From NCBI GenBank assembly GCA_034401795.1, contig CM067370.1, positions 105,999,387-106,063,386 on the forward strand: 64,000 nt of DNA, written 5' to 3'. A program made the translations under genes and the position numbers. This document shows, piece after piece, positions 10,761 through 20,130 of this stretch. Positions within the stretch are counted from its first letter, which is position 1; the number at the start of each line of letters is the position of its first letter. The notes below the pieces were generated by a model, which was not told the origin of the DNA, did no database searches, and saw nothing but the letters and a program-made list of their open reading frames with translations. The DNA is from Chaetoderma sp. LZ-2023a (lineage: Eukaryota; Mollusca; Caudofoveata; Chaetodermatida; Chaetodermatidae).

Positions 10761-12930
10761 CGGGTTTCCGGCGGAATCAATACCGGCGGCTTTGGAAACA
10801 AATGGAGTCGAGAATCTTCACCCAAGCGATGTAGCGTCTTGTCGGCTAATCTCGACCGACAACTGTGTGCAGATTCCTTCCGTCGGAGGCAGACTTCAGC
10901 TATTCCTAAGCCAATGGGAACAGGTCGTGCGCGACTATTTAGTCTGTCAGTGGATAAGAAACGGCTACGATCCGGACTGGCTCATCCATCAATCGTTAGT
11001 TCCGTTAACCTCGACTCCAATATGGACTCCTATTCCAAGGGAATTAGACCGTCTAGTTGCCATTCAGTCAGAGATAGAATCGCTTCGTCTGAAGAAGGCG
11101 ATTCACCTGGTAGCCGATCAGTCATCACTGGGCTTCTATTCGATTATGTTCCTAGTTCCGAAGCGTACCGGAGGGTGGAGACCAATTCTCAATCTCAAAC
11201 CGTTGAACAAATTTATTCTTTCTCCCAGGTTTCAGATGGAGACGGTAGCAGCTGTGATGACAGGGCTCAGGAAAGGCATGTGGGCGGTATCAATAGATCT
11301 GAAGGATGCTTATTTTCATATTCCAATGTCAATTCCCTTTCAGAAGTACCTGCGATTTGCATTCCAAGACAATGTTTGGGAATTCAATGCTCTTCCATTC
11401 GGCCTGACCACGGCTCCGAGGGTCTTCACCAAGGTGGTTCTCGCCATGACTTCTTTACTTCGCAGGAGAAACATAGCTGTTCACACTTACATAGACGACT
11501 GGCTGCTAAAGGCGGGGAATCCAGTCACTCTGCGCAGCAATCTGAAGGTAGTCCTAGACTTATTGAAGAAGCTAGGATGGATTGTGAATCTAGAGAAATC
11601 AGAACTGACTCCATCCCAGGAGTTTGTTTATCTGGGAATTTTTTTCAATCTCAGGGACGGCGTAGCTTTTCCGGCGGAGAGCAGAGTCAGAAGCCTGATT
11701 GCAGTATTGGAGTCAGTTTCTCTAGGAGCCTATCTGACGGCACGTCAATTTCTCAGAATACTCGGTTTGCTAGTATCTCTGGAGAAGGTGGTGCCATATG
11801 CGGCGCTCAGGCGCAGGCCGATTCAGATGTATTTGATGTCGTTCTGGTCACAGAGAACAGATCCGTTATCTCTGAGAATACCAGTAAAAGAACCATTGAT
11901 ATTCCACCTTCAGTGGTGGTTGTCGGAACAGAATCTCCTGCGAGGTGTTCCTCTACAACCTCCTCAACCTCAGATGTCCATGTTCACGGATGCCTCGTTG
12001 ACAGGTTGGGGAGCGGTATTGGACAATCAGTCAGTGTCCGGGGAATGGGATCGGACCAATGCGCAGAAACATATCAATGTACTCGAGCTATTAGCGGTGG
12101 TATTAGCACTGCAGAAGTTCGAGGGTCGAGTTCAAGACAAAATTGTCCTGGTAAGGACAGACAACTCAACAGTGGTGTCTTATTTAAACCGCCAAGGCGG
12201 GACAAGATCACCGGAGTTGTGTATGATGGTTTGGAACCTTCTGCTGTGGTGCCAAGAGAGGAATATTATTCTTCGGGCAGCACACATTCCAGGAAGATTG
12301 AACATCTTAGCGGATGCTCTCAGTCGAAGGACGGTTTGTCGTCCGACGGAATGGCAGCTCAACCAAGTGGTAGCAGAGGTTCTATTCAAACAATGGGGCA
12401 AGCCGAATGTCGACCTATTTGCGATGAAGACAAACGCAAAGATGGTCACGTACGTGTCACCGATCCCGGACCCGTTGGCTCTAGCAGTAGACGCACTGGC
12501 GATAAGTTGGAAGGGAATGTACGCGTATGCGTATCCTCCAACAATTCTCATCCCGAAAGTTCTGGCAAAGATAAGAGAGGGGATGTGCCAAGTACTACTG
12601 ATCGCTCCTTATTGGCCAGGCCGATCATGGTTTACGGATCTGCTGGACCTTCTGGTCTGCAGTCCAATCCCTCTTCCAGACACAAGAGATGTAATCTCTC
12701 AGAACAAGGGTCTGTACCTTCACGACAGACCAGAAATGTTCAAATTGACTGCATGGATGTTGTCAAGCAGCGTGCAATTGAGGGTGGCTTTTCTGAGCAA
12801 GCAGCGAAGTTTGTTGCTTCGGCCAGAAGAGTTTCTACCACAAAAACATATAATTATAGAATCAACAAATTTGCACAGTGGTGTGAGAGAAGAGATATTG
12901 ATCCCTTTTCTGCATCTGTTCAACACGTAG
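10375..12930 (+). CDS. DIRS polyprotein: reverse transcriptase, RNase H, Dam-like domain (ORF2)
   Basis: 851 codons from the first ATG, which lies inside gag; the true start or entry mechanism is unknown. RT motifs are clear: GGWRPILNLKPLN, MWAVSIDLKDAYFHIP and LPFGLTTAPRVFTKV, with the catalytic YIDDW at about residue 372. RNase H starts near residue 535 with MFTDASLTGWGAV, followed by the ELLAVVLALQ and RTDNSTVV blocks and the HIPGRLNILADALSR end. After it comes the region of DIRS proteins related to Dam N6-adenine methyltransferases (KPNVDLFAMK, VDALAISWKG, VLLIAPYWPG). It copies the element RNA into DNA. All key RT aspartates are present. No frameshift is seen. Confidence 0.92.
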   Translation: MVQACSAARHDKRFLKLHRWWRSKRWSASRGSRPRGLSRNSPTVNTDRTSRGSVLDRPSVLLPVMPIGHPEHKGLAVRPHTSPLVRGRMRTTGRVAVRAVAATVRIVAAAVPDRHTTRSRGAAVGLVPDGFPAESIPAALETNGVENLHPSDVASCRLISTDNCVQIPSVGGRLQLFLSQWEQVVRDYLVCQWIRNGYDPDWLIHQSLVPLTSTPIWTPIPRELDRLVAIQSEIESLRLKKAIHLVADQSSLGFYSIMFLVPKRTGGWRPILNLKPLNKFILSPRFQMETVAAVMTGLRKGMWAVSIDLKDAYFHIPMSIPFQKYLRFAFQDNVWEFNALPFGLTTAPRVFTKVVLAMTSLLRRRNIAVHTYIDDWLLKAGNPVTLRSNLKVVLDLLKKLGWIVNLEKSELTPSQEFVYLGIFFNLRDGVAFPAESRVRSLIAVLESVSLGAYLTARQFLRILGLLVSLEKVVPYAALRRRPIQMYLMSFWSQRTDPLSLRIPVKEPLIFHLQWWLSEQNLLRGVPLQPPQPQMSMFTDASLTGWGAVLDNQSVSGEWDRTNAQKHINVLELLAVVLALQKFEGRVQDKIVLVRTDNSTVVSYLNRQGGTRSPELCMMVWNLLLWCQERNIILRAAHIPGRLNILADALSRRTVCRPTEWQLNQVVAEVLFKQWGKPNVDLFAMKTNAKMVTYVSPIPDPLALAVDALAISWKGMYAYAYPPTILIPKVLAKIREGMCQVLLIAPYWPGRSWFTDLLDLLVCSPIPLPDTRDVISQNKGLYLHDRPEMFKLTAWMLSSSVQLRVAFLSKQRSLLLRPEEFLPQKHIIIESTNLHSGVREEILIPFLHLFNT

Positions 12931-13778
12931 CAGATTTTATCTGTCATTTATACGAAGTTGACAAACTTGTACCTTCTACCCTAGCAGCATATAAGTCTGC
13001 ATTAGCTTCTGTCATTCCTAGTCTCACCGTTGGGGGAGTAGAGAATGACACCTTGAATGAAGTTATTAAAGGAATGAGCAATCTGCGACCTAGACAGCCA
13101 ATTCCTATCCCATCATGGAATCTATCTCTTGTTCTACAGGTTTTAGGGCATGCTCCCTTTGAACCGATTAGAACTATTGACATTAAACTGTTAACTATTA
13201 AATCAGTTTTCTTGGTTGCAGCAGCGTCGGCGAGAAGGAGAAGCGAGATCCATGCGCTTTCTGCCGAACAAGACCGTTTTGTCGTCACGGGTGAAGGTTT
13301 AAGATTACTTCCACGTCTTTGTTTCCTGGCAAAGAATCAGTCACTTAAATATCCAGGACAGCCGATCAATTTGCCAAGTTTAACTAGACATGACCCAAAT
13401 TCTTGTGCTTGGTGTCCTGTCAGATGTCTAAAGATGTATAAGAAACGTACTTCTGAGTGGAGAGACGACCCGAAATCTCTGTGGTTATGTCTCAAAGCTC
13501 CCCATTTACGTGCTTCGAAAGATACTATTTCTCGTTGGATAGTTGACGCTATTCAGATGTCGCACAAGATCGCTACAGGAAAGCAGATTGATCGTGCGAA
13601 TGCCCATGAGGTCCGAGCACTAGCAGCATCATCGGCCCTTTATAAGGGTGTCTCTTTAGAGCAGGTGATGTCTGTAGCACAATGGCATGCCGAGTCGTCA
13701 TTCACTGATTTCTACCTTCGAGACATCTCCAGCACACTTAATCCAGTAGCCGTCGCCAATCTGTCGAACCTAAACTAA
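10761..13778 (+). CDS. DIRS tyrosine recombinase (ORF3), overlapping the RT ORF
   Basis: The frame is open from the gag stop to 13778, and the first ATG is at 10839 (979 codons). Only the C-terminal 300 or so residues (from about 12720) look like a recombinase. They show a SAM-like N-terminal core-binding segment (YNYRINKFAQWCERRDID, LAAYKSALASVIP). The catalytic domain follows, with Arg in SARRRSEIHAL, the H-x-x-R box HEVRALAAS, the downstream His in QWHAESSF and Tyr in TDFYLRDI. It would integrate the circular DNA intermediate. Upstream of about 12700 the frame overprints RT/RNase H; extensive RT/YR overlap is known in DIRS elements. It shares the gag frame, separated by one TGA. Confidence 0.88.
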   Translation, partial: RVSGGINTGGFGNKWSRESSPKRCSVLSANLDRQLCADSFRRRQTSAIPKPMGTGRARLFSLSVDKKRLRSGLAHPSIVSSVNLDSNMDSYSKGIRPSSCHSVRDRIASSEEGDSPGSRSVITGLLFDYVPSSEAYRRVETNSQSQTVEQIYSFSQVSDGDGSSCDDRAQERHVGGINRSEGCLFSYSNVNSLSEVPAICIPRQCLGIQCSSIRPDHGSEGLHQGGSRHDFFTSQEKHSCSHLHRRLAAKGGESSHSAQQSEGSPRLIEEARMDCESREIRTDSIPGVCLSGNFFQSQGRRSFSGGEQSQKPDCSIGVSFSRSLSDGTSISQNTRFASISGEGGAICGAQAQADSDVFDVVLVTENRSVISENTSKRTIDIPPSVVVVGTESPARCSSTTSSTSDVHVHGCLVDRLGSGIGQSVSVRGMGSDQCAETYQCTRAISGGISTAEVRGSSSRQNCPGKDRQLNSGVLFKPPRRDKITGVVYDGLEPSAVVPREEYYSSGSTHSRKIEHLSGCSQSKDGLSSDGMAAQPSGSRGSIQTMGQAECRPICDEDKRKDGHVRVTDPGPVGSSSRRTGDKLEGNVRVCVSSNNSHPESSGKDKRGDVPSTTDRSLLARPIMVYGSAGPSGLQSNPSSRHKRCNLSEQGSVPSRQTRNVQIDCMDVVKQRAIEGGFSEQAAKFVASARRVSTTKTYNYRINKFAQWCERRDIDPFSASVQHVADFICHLYEVDKLVPSTLAAYKSALASVIPSLTVGGVENDTLNEVIKGMSNLRPRQPIPIPSWNLSLVLQVLGHAPFEPIRTIDIKLLTIKSVFLVAAASARRRSEIHALSAEQDRFVVTGEGLRLLPRLCFLAKNQSLKYPGQPINLPSLTRHDPNSCAWCPVRCLKMYKKRTSEWRDDPKSLWLCLKAPHLRASKDTISRWIVDAIQMSHKIATGKQIDRANAHEVRALAASSALYKGVSLEQVMSVAQWHAESSFTDFYLRDISSTLNPVAVANLSNLN

Positions 13779-14391
13779 GCCACGTCCGACCACTACTTCG
13801 CACACATCACAAAGGACTTCCGCCTACACTGACCAAGCGCTATGCACATGACTGAGTACGACCGTGGATTGGGCCTAGCTCCTGTGATGATCAATAACAG
13901 ATCGACCACTCAAAAATGGTGAGTGTTTACATTAATTAAGTGACTATAAATATATTTACTTCCAGTCGAAATACCAGACTGAGTAAGTGAATAGTCTGGT
14001 ACAAGAGTATATTTATCCTCTCATACAGACATGAGACTCATTCCAATTTGAAAATCTAATCGATATACTGATAGTTTTTTTCAAAGATTTGAAGTTGTAG
14101 TAGCTTCTTTGCACTCTACTGGACTGCCCTAGCTGAGACTTGGGGCTGACACGGGTCTGGTGTGTGTTGCATCCCCATGGACATCCCTCTGGTTTTGTGC
14201 GGACAAAAGAGGGGGGGGGAGCGCGGTCTAGACCATGGAAGTTTAGCACTCTATGAGTCAGATAGCAGAACCCAAGCGTATGCCAGGGTTTTAGTCTCTT
14301 CACAACCTTCTCTGTTGGATGGTTGATGAGTGCTGGTTCGAGCCTCACCTCCTCCCACCGGCATTTCCTGGCTGTCGAAATCCGGAGTTTA
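13779..14391 (+). other. DIRS 3' untranslated region
   Basis: Non-coding sequence between the recombinase stop and the internal complementary region. It includes a short inverted pair around 13963-14013 (CAGTCGAAATACCAGACTGA and nearby AGTCTGGTACAAG) and a G-rich tract near 14210. Confidence 0.6.
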
Positions 14392-14489
14392 TCATAATAG
14401 TACATCTGGTAAGTATTATTCGAAGTAGAATCAAAAAAGCATCCGCTTTTGTTTCTACGAGAATTCTTAATACTTACCAGATGTACTAT
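14392..14489 (+). repeat. DIRS internal complementary region (ICR)
   Basis: The left half (14392-14431) is the reverse complement of the left end of the element, from ITR into the outer extension ending ATTC. The right half (14428-14489) is the reverse complement of the right end, ending GATTC. The halves overlap on the four bases GAAT. The ICR thus records the joined ends of a circular intermediate and is thought to template completion of the element ends. This is diagnostic for DIRS. Confidence 0.93.
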
Positions 14490-14556
14490 GGCCCTGCCTC
14501 AGCCGCCCCGCTGAGGTGAGGCTGAGCTGCTTTCGCAGTTTGCCAAGGCAAACATA

Positions 14557-14715
14557 AGACGAATCTGACTGTGATTGGGAATGGACTCGGTACCTGCGGC
14601 TATGGTATTCCCGGACACAGTATGGGCAGGACCAGGAGAGTGCGGAGTTTTAATTGTTTATTTTGACCTAGACTAGATAATAGACATTATCATAATAGTA
14701 CATCTGGTAAGTATT
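14557..14715 (+). repeat. DIRS right inverted terminal repeat
   Basis: Reverse complement of 7976-8134 without a mismatch that I can see. The outer extension 14716-14756 (reading ...GATGCTTTTTTGATTC) is unique to this end and is complemented in the ICR. Confidence 0.95.
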
Positions 14716-15310
14716 AAGAATTCTCGTAGAAACAAAAGCGGATGCTTTTTTGATTCCATAACTATTCCATCATAATCAATTACATCGCATGCAGGGTGAC
14801 GGCACAATCATATGTGACAGAGAATACTCTGCCATGAAGCTGAAATAGTCTGTCAAGTGTACGAATTGTATGTATTTGGTGGATTTACTATTTAATAAAC
14901 ATTCCGTTTAATGATTTGAAATGAATTTGACTGCATAGGCAGCAACAGCATCCAGTCAAATTAGTTTCAAAATATTCAACCGAGTACCTGTACCTTGAAG
15001 AGATTCTGAGAATTGAGCGTTCAAAGTATATAAATTGATTCCAACCCACGGAAAAGAGGGTGAAGCTTATGTAGAAATGGGCGGGGCATAGCTAGAAATG
15101 GATGCTTATATTACATGACTTCATTATGTATTTCAGAGTTTGAAGACTGGTATGTGCGTACATTGGTATTCCAAACTGGCGGCCATCTTGTTCACAAGGC
15201 TCATCAGGATATTGTAACTGATGAGCTAACACGATTGCTTAGATTCATACAACACAATCACTAGTAGAGTGAATGCTCGATCTTAATGTAAAACAGACAC
15301 AGGTATTTAG

Positions 15311-15528
15311 CCCTTTCATGGTGGAGCCAACTAAATCCGGCATCTGCAGTGGACTTGAAGATGCCCATTTTGCAGGCCAAGAGATTATTTTAGAAAATTT
15401 ACCACTTGAATGACCAAGCCAGTCATTCCAGTTGTGAATTTTTAAAAATAGTCTTCTCTTGGCCTGCAAATGGGCATTTAGTAACCCAATATTTTGATAT
15501 TCATGAACCAAATTTAGCCATTAAAGGG
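15311..15528. mobile_element. piggyBac-like MITE (copy 2) with TTAG flanks
   Basis: It starts CCCTTTCATGG and ends CATTAAAGGG, flanked by TTAG on both sides in the same orientation (15307-15310 and 15529-15532). The internal palindrome (TTTGCAGGCCAAGAGA..) is the same as in the copy at 5518. TTAG instead of TTAA is a variant target site. Confidence 0.65.
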
Positions 15529-15701
15529 TTAGCGTGATTCTAAGCAGAAACTGATAAAGATGTAACTAAAAGATAGAATGAACATAGTCAAACCTGTCCT
15601 ATGGTTCACTAGAAATTATCAGAAAAAATAGGTGATCGCTTAACCATTTCACTGACAAATCCCGGAACAACTAGATTGTTTACGATGCAAAACCTATTCT
15701 G

Positions 15702-15792
15702 CTGAATATTTGGAAATTAATTTGACCAGAAGTCATTGCTGCTTAAGGCAGCAATGACTTCCAGTCAAATTATATTTCAAAACATTCAATAG
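15702..15792. repeat. Family-A palindrome
   Basis: Arms CTGAATATTTGGAAATTAAT and TATATTTCAAAACATTCAATAG surround a perfect inner hairpin made from GTCATTGCTGC and GCAGCAATGAC. Confidence 0.7.
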
Positions 15793-16669
15793 TCTTTCTC
15801 AGACCTGTATGGTTACTTTGAAAATGAGATATGGGGAAATCTTTGTTGAAAGGGTTAAGCGCTTGTCGAGCCCATAGCGAAGCAGAGTATCTCAACATAG
15901 CGATCCAAATGATGTCCGGCGTGACAAAAATTAGGTAAATGTTAATTTTTTGATCCATTTATGATCGAAAAATAAAATAAACTAAACTCAAATGAGAATA
16001 TTAATTTTAAATTCACGGATTCCATGGTTTTACAAGATTTCAATAATCAGTGCGAAGCCTGAAAATTCACAATGTCAAAGATTTTGTTGCAGCATTAATT
16101 TTGAAATCTACGATTAATTAATTGCTGCCTTGCAGCTCTACCATCATTATTAATATTACCATTATAAATATCATTATCATCATCATCCGGTACAAGGATA
16201 TCTTCAATTGGCACATGATTTTGAATACACAAATTATGCAAAATAAATGCAGCTTTAATTAATTTTATACATTTATTTGGTTCATACATCAAGCAACCAC
16301 CTGATTTGTGAATTGCCTGAAATCTGGACTTTGAGATGCCAAAAGCTCTTTCAATAATGCTTCGTGTTTTCTTATGTGCCCTATTGTAATTTATATCACC
16401 TCCACAAGCTGGATGCGATACTGGCATCAGGAGTTAACATTGCAAAGGATAACCGCTATCGCCAAGCAACCACCAATTCCTTTCGGACAAATCACCTTCT
16501 CGGAATCTGTGGCACAGGCCACTACCATTCCATATAAATTCATCATGTGTGCTGCCTGGAAATTTGCAGACCAAACTGGTGAAGCTGAAATGTTTATAAA
16601 GAAATACAGCATACATCATGTATTTTCTAGCTAGCCTTTTAATTCACACTCATCTTCCTGCTTTAAAAA

Positions 16670-17350
16670 TAACACGAGGCCCTGTGACGCTCACCTGTAC
16701 CATTGACATTTATTTAATTGTTTAATATGTTGAAGCCTACTGTCATAGGATCGTTCCACCCAAGTTTTGTTGAAATCGGGTTACTGATTGAAGGAGTACC
16801 ATTTTTAAATGGGTCCGGAAAACTTACAGAAAATCAGAAATTGCTGCCAAAACATTGACCTATCGAATTTCTGAATAGAATTTCTAGAGGCTACGACAAT
16901 AGGATCCTTCCAGACAAATTTGGTTGAAATTTCCCAAGCTATTAATGAGGGGTAGCATTTTATACCAATTTCCATATTTCGGAAAATCCAAGATGGCCAC
17001 CATCAAAATCAAGTCGTCAAAATTCTGTATGCATGTTCTGAAGCGTACTGGCCTACGGTTCTTGCAGCTCAGGGCTTCCACTAGTGGAAGTCCGGGAGTA
17101 TCAGACTCCCAAATTTCATGATTAGATTCCCAAAACAAAGATGGAGGAAGTATTGGAGCAAATTTAATGTATGGAAACTATTTTAGAGTTCCATGTTTCC
17201 TGTTTGGACTCCCAAAACTACTACACAGGAAGTCCTGTGTTTAGAAATTAGTGGAAGCCCTGTTCCAGCTGAGTTTGGTTGAAGTCGGCCAAGCGGTTAA
17301 TGAGGAGTAGCCTTTTAAATGATTTTCCAAAATGTTCTGAAAATCCAATT
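16670..17350 (-). repeat. Molluscan-type dispersed repeat inside the HARBI1-like intron
   Basis: The orientation is reversed relative to 5905-6906. It begins ACACGAGGCCCTGTGACGCT and includes CCAAGATGGCCACC and GGCCAAGCGGTTAATGAGGA. At 17190-17250 it also carries a stretch that matches the flanks of the MITE at 20131. Confidence 0.65.
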
Positions 17351-17372
17351 AGTAAGAAATGTTCTGCTGTCA

Positions 17373-17462
17373 GTTGAATACTTTGAACATAATTGGATTG
17401 GAAGACATTGCTTTAAGGCAGCATATCTCTTTCAATCCAATAATGTTCAAAATATTCAACAG
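17373..17462. repeat. Family-A palindrome
   Basis: Arms GTTGAATACTTTGAACATAA and TAATGTTCAAAATATTCAACAG. The centre is GACATTGCTTTAAGGCAGC. Confidence 0.65.
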
Positions 17463-17993
17463 TATGTTTTAATTTGAAACTTTTAAAGTTATTTGTGAGA
17501 TGTACCTAGCTGTAATTCTACGCAATAGATCAGCAAACAGTGTCAGCTTAAAACAAGGCAAATCAATAAATTGATGTATGCTCCCCGAAGGCATACTCTG
17601 CAGAGAAACTGAATGGATAACCCCGAAGGCATATGCTTCAGGGAAAGGTTTGGAACTGTGGCTCAGACAGAGAAACGACAGGTCATGCAAGGTGATATCT
17701 CATAAACAATGATTATTTTCAGTAGGCCAAATATTAGGCCATCCTTAAAATATTGTTGGTTTGGGATAATGATGTTAAATCTACAATTTGGGGAGTAGGA
17801 ATGATTTGGTGGGCCATCATTCTTTTGGTCTGGCTGGATTTGCCCTAACGAACAATTTGTTAAGGGCAGCTTAATAAAGGCAAAGTCTACGTTTTTATAA
17901 ATAAACACACTTCGACTTTGCTTGGCACCATATGAAAAATACATATAAAAACTATGTTCAAAATGAACAGAGATATTTTCTGTAATAATCAAT

Positions 17994-18231
17994 ACCAAGT
18001 TTGGTGACCATATGTGAAAAAGTCTTGAAACTATGGCCCGGAGAAACATTTTCTGTGATATTCAGTCGACCATGAAAAGTGGGTCAGCATGACCTACTTT
18101 TGATACTCCGCAACCTTATCCATAAGATGTATCCGCATACCAAGTTTGGTGACCATATGTGAAAAAGTCTTGAAACTATAGCCCGGACAAACATTTTCTG
18201 TGATATTCAGTCGACCATGAAAAGTAGGTCA
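17994..18231. repeat. Direct duplication, two units of about 95 bp at 145-bp spacing
   Basis: Both units begin ACCAAGTTTGGTGACCATAT and end CGACCATGAAAAGT plus GGTCAG. They differ at only a few bases. They lie in the intron of the HARBI1-like gene. No coding potential. Confidence 0.8.
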
Positions 18232-18962
18232 GTTTTTTCTTATATGCTTTTCATATAGTGCTCAGCTAGCTGGTAAGGAACTGTAAACATGAATATATAT
18301 GCTAAATTTGGCCTCAATCTCAACAATTGGCGAAAACGTATTTTCCCCATAGGGTTCAATACTTAAAAGGCCTTAATGAACCAGAGTTATGACCCATGTT
18401 TAAGGGTGTGGCCACTTCATCCTAATGTATACTGACCTCATATGTGAATCGCATATTGCCTGCACATTGATTGCGTGATACCCTTTCCGACACACATAAA
18501 GGTACTCATCCTGTGAGGGAGCGCGGATGGGGATCAATGTCTCTAGTGGCCATAGTTGAAAATGTTTCAGCAGTCCGTTGCTGCTCCTCATTTGTGGTAG
18601 GAAAATGAATTGTCCCTGCCAGCCTCTCACATATTGCTGTTATTAGTTGATGCTATTATTCTGCACATTGAGGATTTGCTAATACCATGCATATCACCAC
18701 TTTCTTTCTGGAATGTTCCAGTTGCCAATACCTGCAGGGTTGGGAGAACCTGCAGGTCAACGGGAAGCGCACAAGATCTTTCAGTTGGCCGTGCCAGGTT
18801 CTCTCCTACTGTCTCACACAAACGTACAAGCAAATGTCTTGGCAAATGGTAACGTGAGATCAGTTCTTTATCTGAATACACTTCTAGAGGATGGACCCGA
18901 TTCCGAAACACGCGCTCTCTCAAACCATTTCCTTCCATCAAGGCAAATAATGCTGCCGCCAT

Positions 18963-19332
18963 ACTTTCTGGAATCGAGATTGAACAAAAAAACCTTGAAA
19001 TTAAAATATTTATTACCATTCTCCATTTAAAGTTAGTTTGAGAAAACACATAATTCACCTATATGTATATATATATATATATGAGAGATTGAAATGGCTT
19101 TGAATTTGATGCATACTTGATAATAATACATGTACATAATGTGCTGGCTCAATACTTTATTATTGGTTCTAAAAGGGCTAACTTCTGACCTATACGCTTA
19201 ACAAGTGGAGATAACTCCACTATTTCTCATCAAATCATGCTCATATTCATAATGAATAAATTAGATGAATGAACTTCCTATTTTTTAGCCCTGACATTTC
19301 TGGAAACAATGATTTAAAGCAAATTACATGAA
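18963..19332. other. Upstream region of the HARBI1-like gene; TA microsatellite
   Basis: No clear upstream exon was identified. A short (TA)n run is at about 19066-19082. Confidence 0.4.
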
Positions 19333-20071
19333 TGCAGGCATGGGGCGAAGCCCTTTGGGCTTATGGCTTGACAAAGGGCTTGCAAATGTGCTTAAGCGCT
19401 TTAGTCCAAAGAGGGGCTTGTGCGCGTGCTTAAGCACATTAAAATACCATGTGTTTTCAAGCCCTTTTTCAAACCCTTTTTAAATTTTCACCTTGAATTA
19501 ATACTTATAGTTATCAAATCATTGCGCTTTACCATTCCACACATATGCTGTTGCTACATATTACAGATAAACTTTTGCTGCTTATTTTGAAATTAATTTG
19601 ACTGAAAGTAAGGCAACAATATGTTTAAACAAATCATTAGATAACACTTAGCAGCTTTCAAAGCCTACATAAAACTTTTTTGGTGAATTCAGAATGAAAT
19701 GTAGTCATTATGTTAAGAAAATGGCCACAAAACCTGTTAAATATTTGGAAACTAATTTGACTTGATTAAAATGCTGCTGCCATGACCAAATTATTAACAA
19801 AATGCTCAGCATGATATTTTGTACATCATATATCATTTGTTTTATCTGGCCTGTCATGCATGTAGAGCCGCAAAACATAAACCCATTTTACTCCATATCC
19901 ACTTTACTGAAATATTTATACGTTATATCTCAAAAAGCTGGTTAAAAGGGAGACAAATACAGACATCTCTGAATAGCTTGAAAGCAAGTTACATTTGTTT
20001 CAGTCAAATATTTTTTACGTGCATGGGCTTGTGCTTAAGCCCTTTCAAAAGGGCTTCGGCCCATGCCTGCA
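19333..20071. mobile_element. Nonautonomous element with GC-rich terminal inverted repeats
   Basis: The left end TGCAGGCATGGGGCGAAGC and the right end GCTTCGGCCCATGCCTGCA are inverted repeats extended by the AAGCCCTTT motifs. Internal sequence repeats the theme GGGCTTG..GTGCTTAAGC. About 739 bp with no coding domain. The superfamily is unknown. Confidence 0.65.
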
Positions 20072-20130
20072 TGTATGTGACCCATGTTAGACTTCATGTT
20101 TCTTGCTTGGACTCACAATAGCAGACTTCC

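Larger units (their letters stand above)
7962..14756 (+). mobile_element. Intact DIRS-type tyrosine-recombinase retrotransposon
   Basis: This is a 6.8-kb element with 159-bp inverted terminal repeats (7976-8134 and 14557-14715) that I read as identical. Each has a unique outer extension. An internal complementary region at 14392-14489 joins the complements of both outer extensions. It encodes a gag-like protein, an RT/RNase H/Dam-like protein and a tyrosine recombinase. This is the standard DIRS architecture, in which replication passes through a circle that the recombinase integrates. Open ORFs and undiverged terminal repeats imply recent activity. It is inserted in what looks like the left end of a family-A MITE, because sequence resembling that MITE continues at 14757. 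DIRS elements make no target duplication, and none is obvious here. Confidence 0.93.
14757..16094. other. Non-coding; MITE fragments
   Basis: A family-A MITE with a shortened palindrome runs from 14757 to about 15115. Next come a piggyBac-like MITE (15311-15528) and a family-A palindrome (15702-15792). Otherwise nothing is recognised. Confidence 0.55.
16095..18962 (-). pseudogene. HARBI1-like PIF/Harbinger transposase gene, two exons, broken
   Basis: Exon 1 runs 18962-18437 and exon 2 16584-16095 (minus). The ATG at 18962 follows a good acceptor (TCTCGATTCCAG), so a 5' exon may lie upstream. The N-terminus reads MAAALFALMEG then PLEVYSDKELISRYHLPRHL, as in HARBI1-type nucleases. The exon 1 donor (ATGAG|GTCAG) joins an AACATTTCAG acceptor in phase, giving CDSHMSFTSLVCKFPGSTHD. 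The joined length is about 339 codons, close to the usual 350. The second catalytic Asp (PGSTHDEF) and the Glu (IIERAFGISKSRF) are present. Breaks: a one-base shift near 18627 (frame continues as ICERLAGTIHFP), a deletion that removes the first catalytic Asp just before TLIPIRAPS, and an in-frame TAA at about 16434. It is therefore inactive as a nuclease. It could be an old transposon copy or a decayed domesticated gene. Confidence 0.85.

Noticed and set aside
17994-18231. Possible CRISPR-like or satellite array
   Set aside because: Only two units of 95 bp with a non-unique spacer in a eukaryotic intron; a simple duplication explains it.
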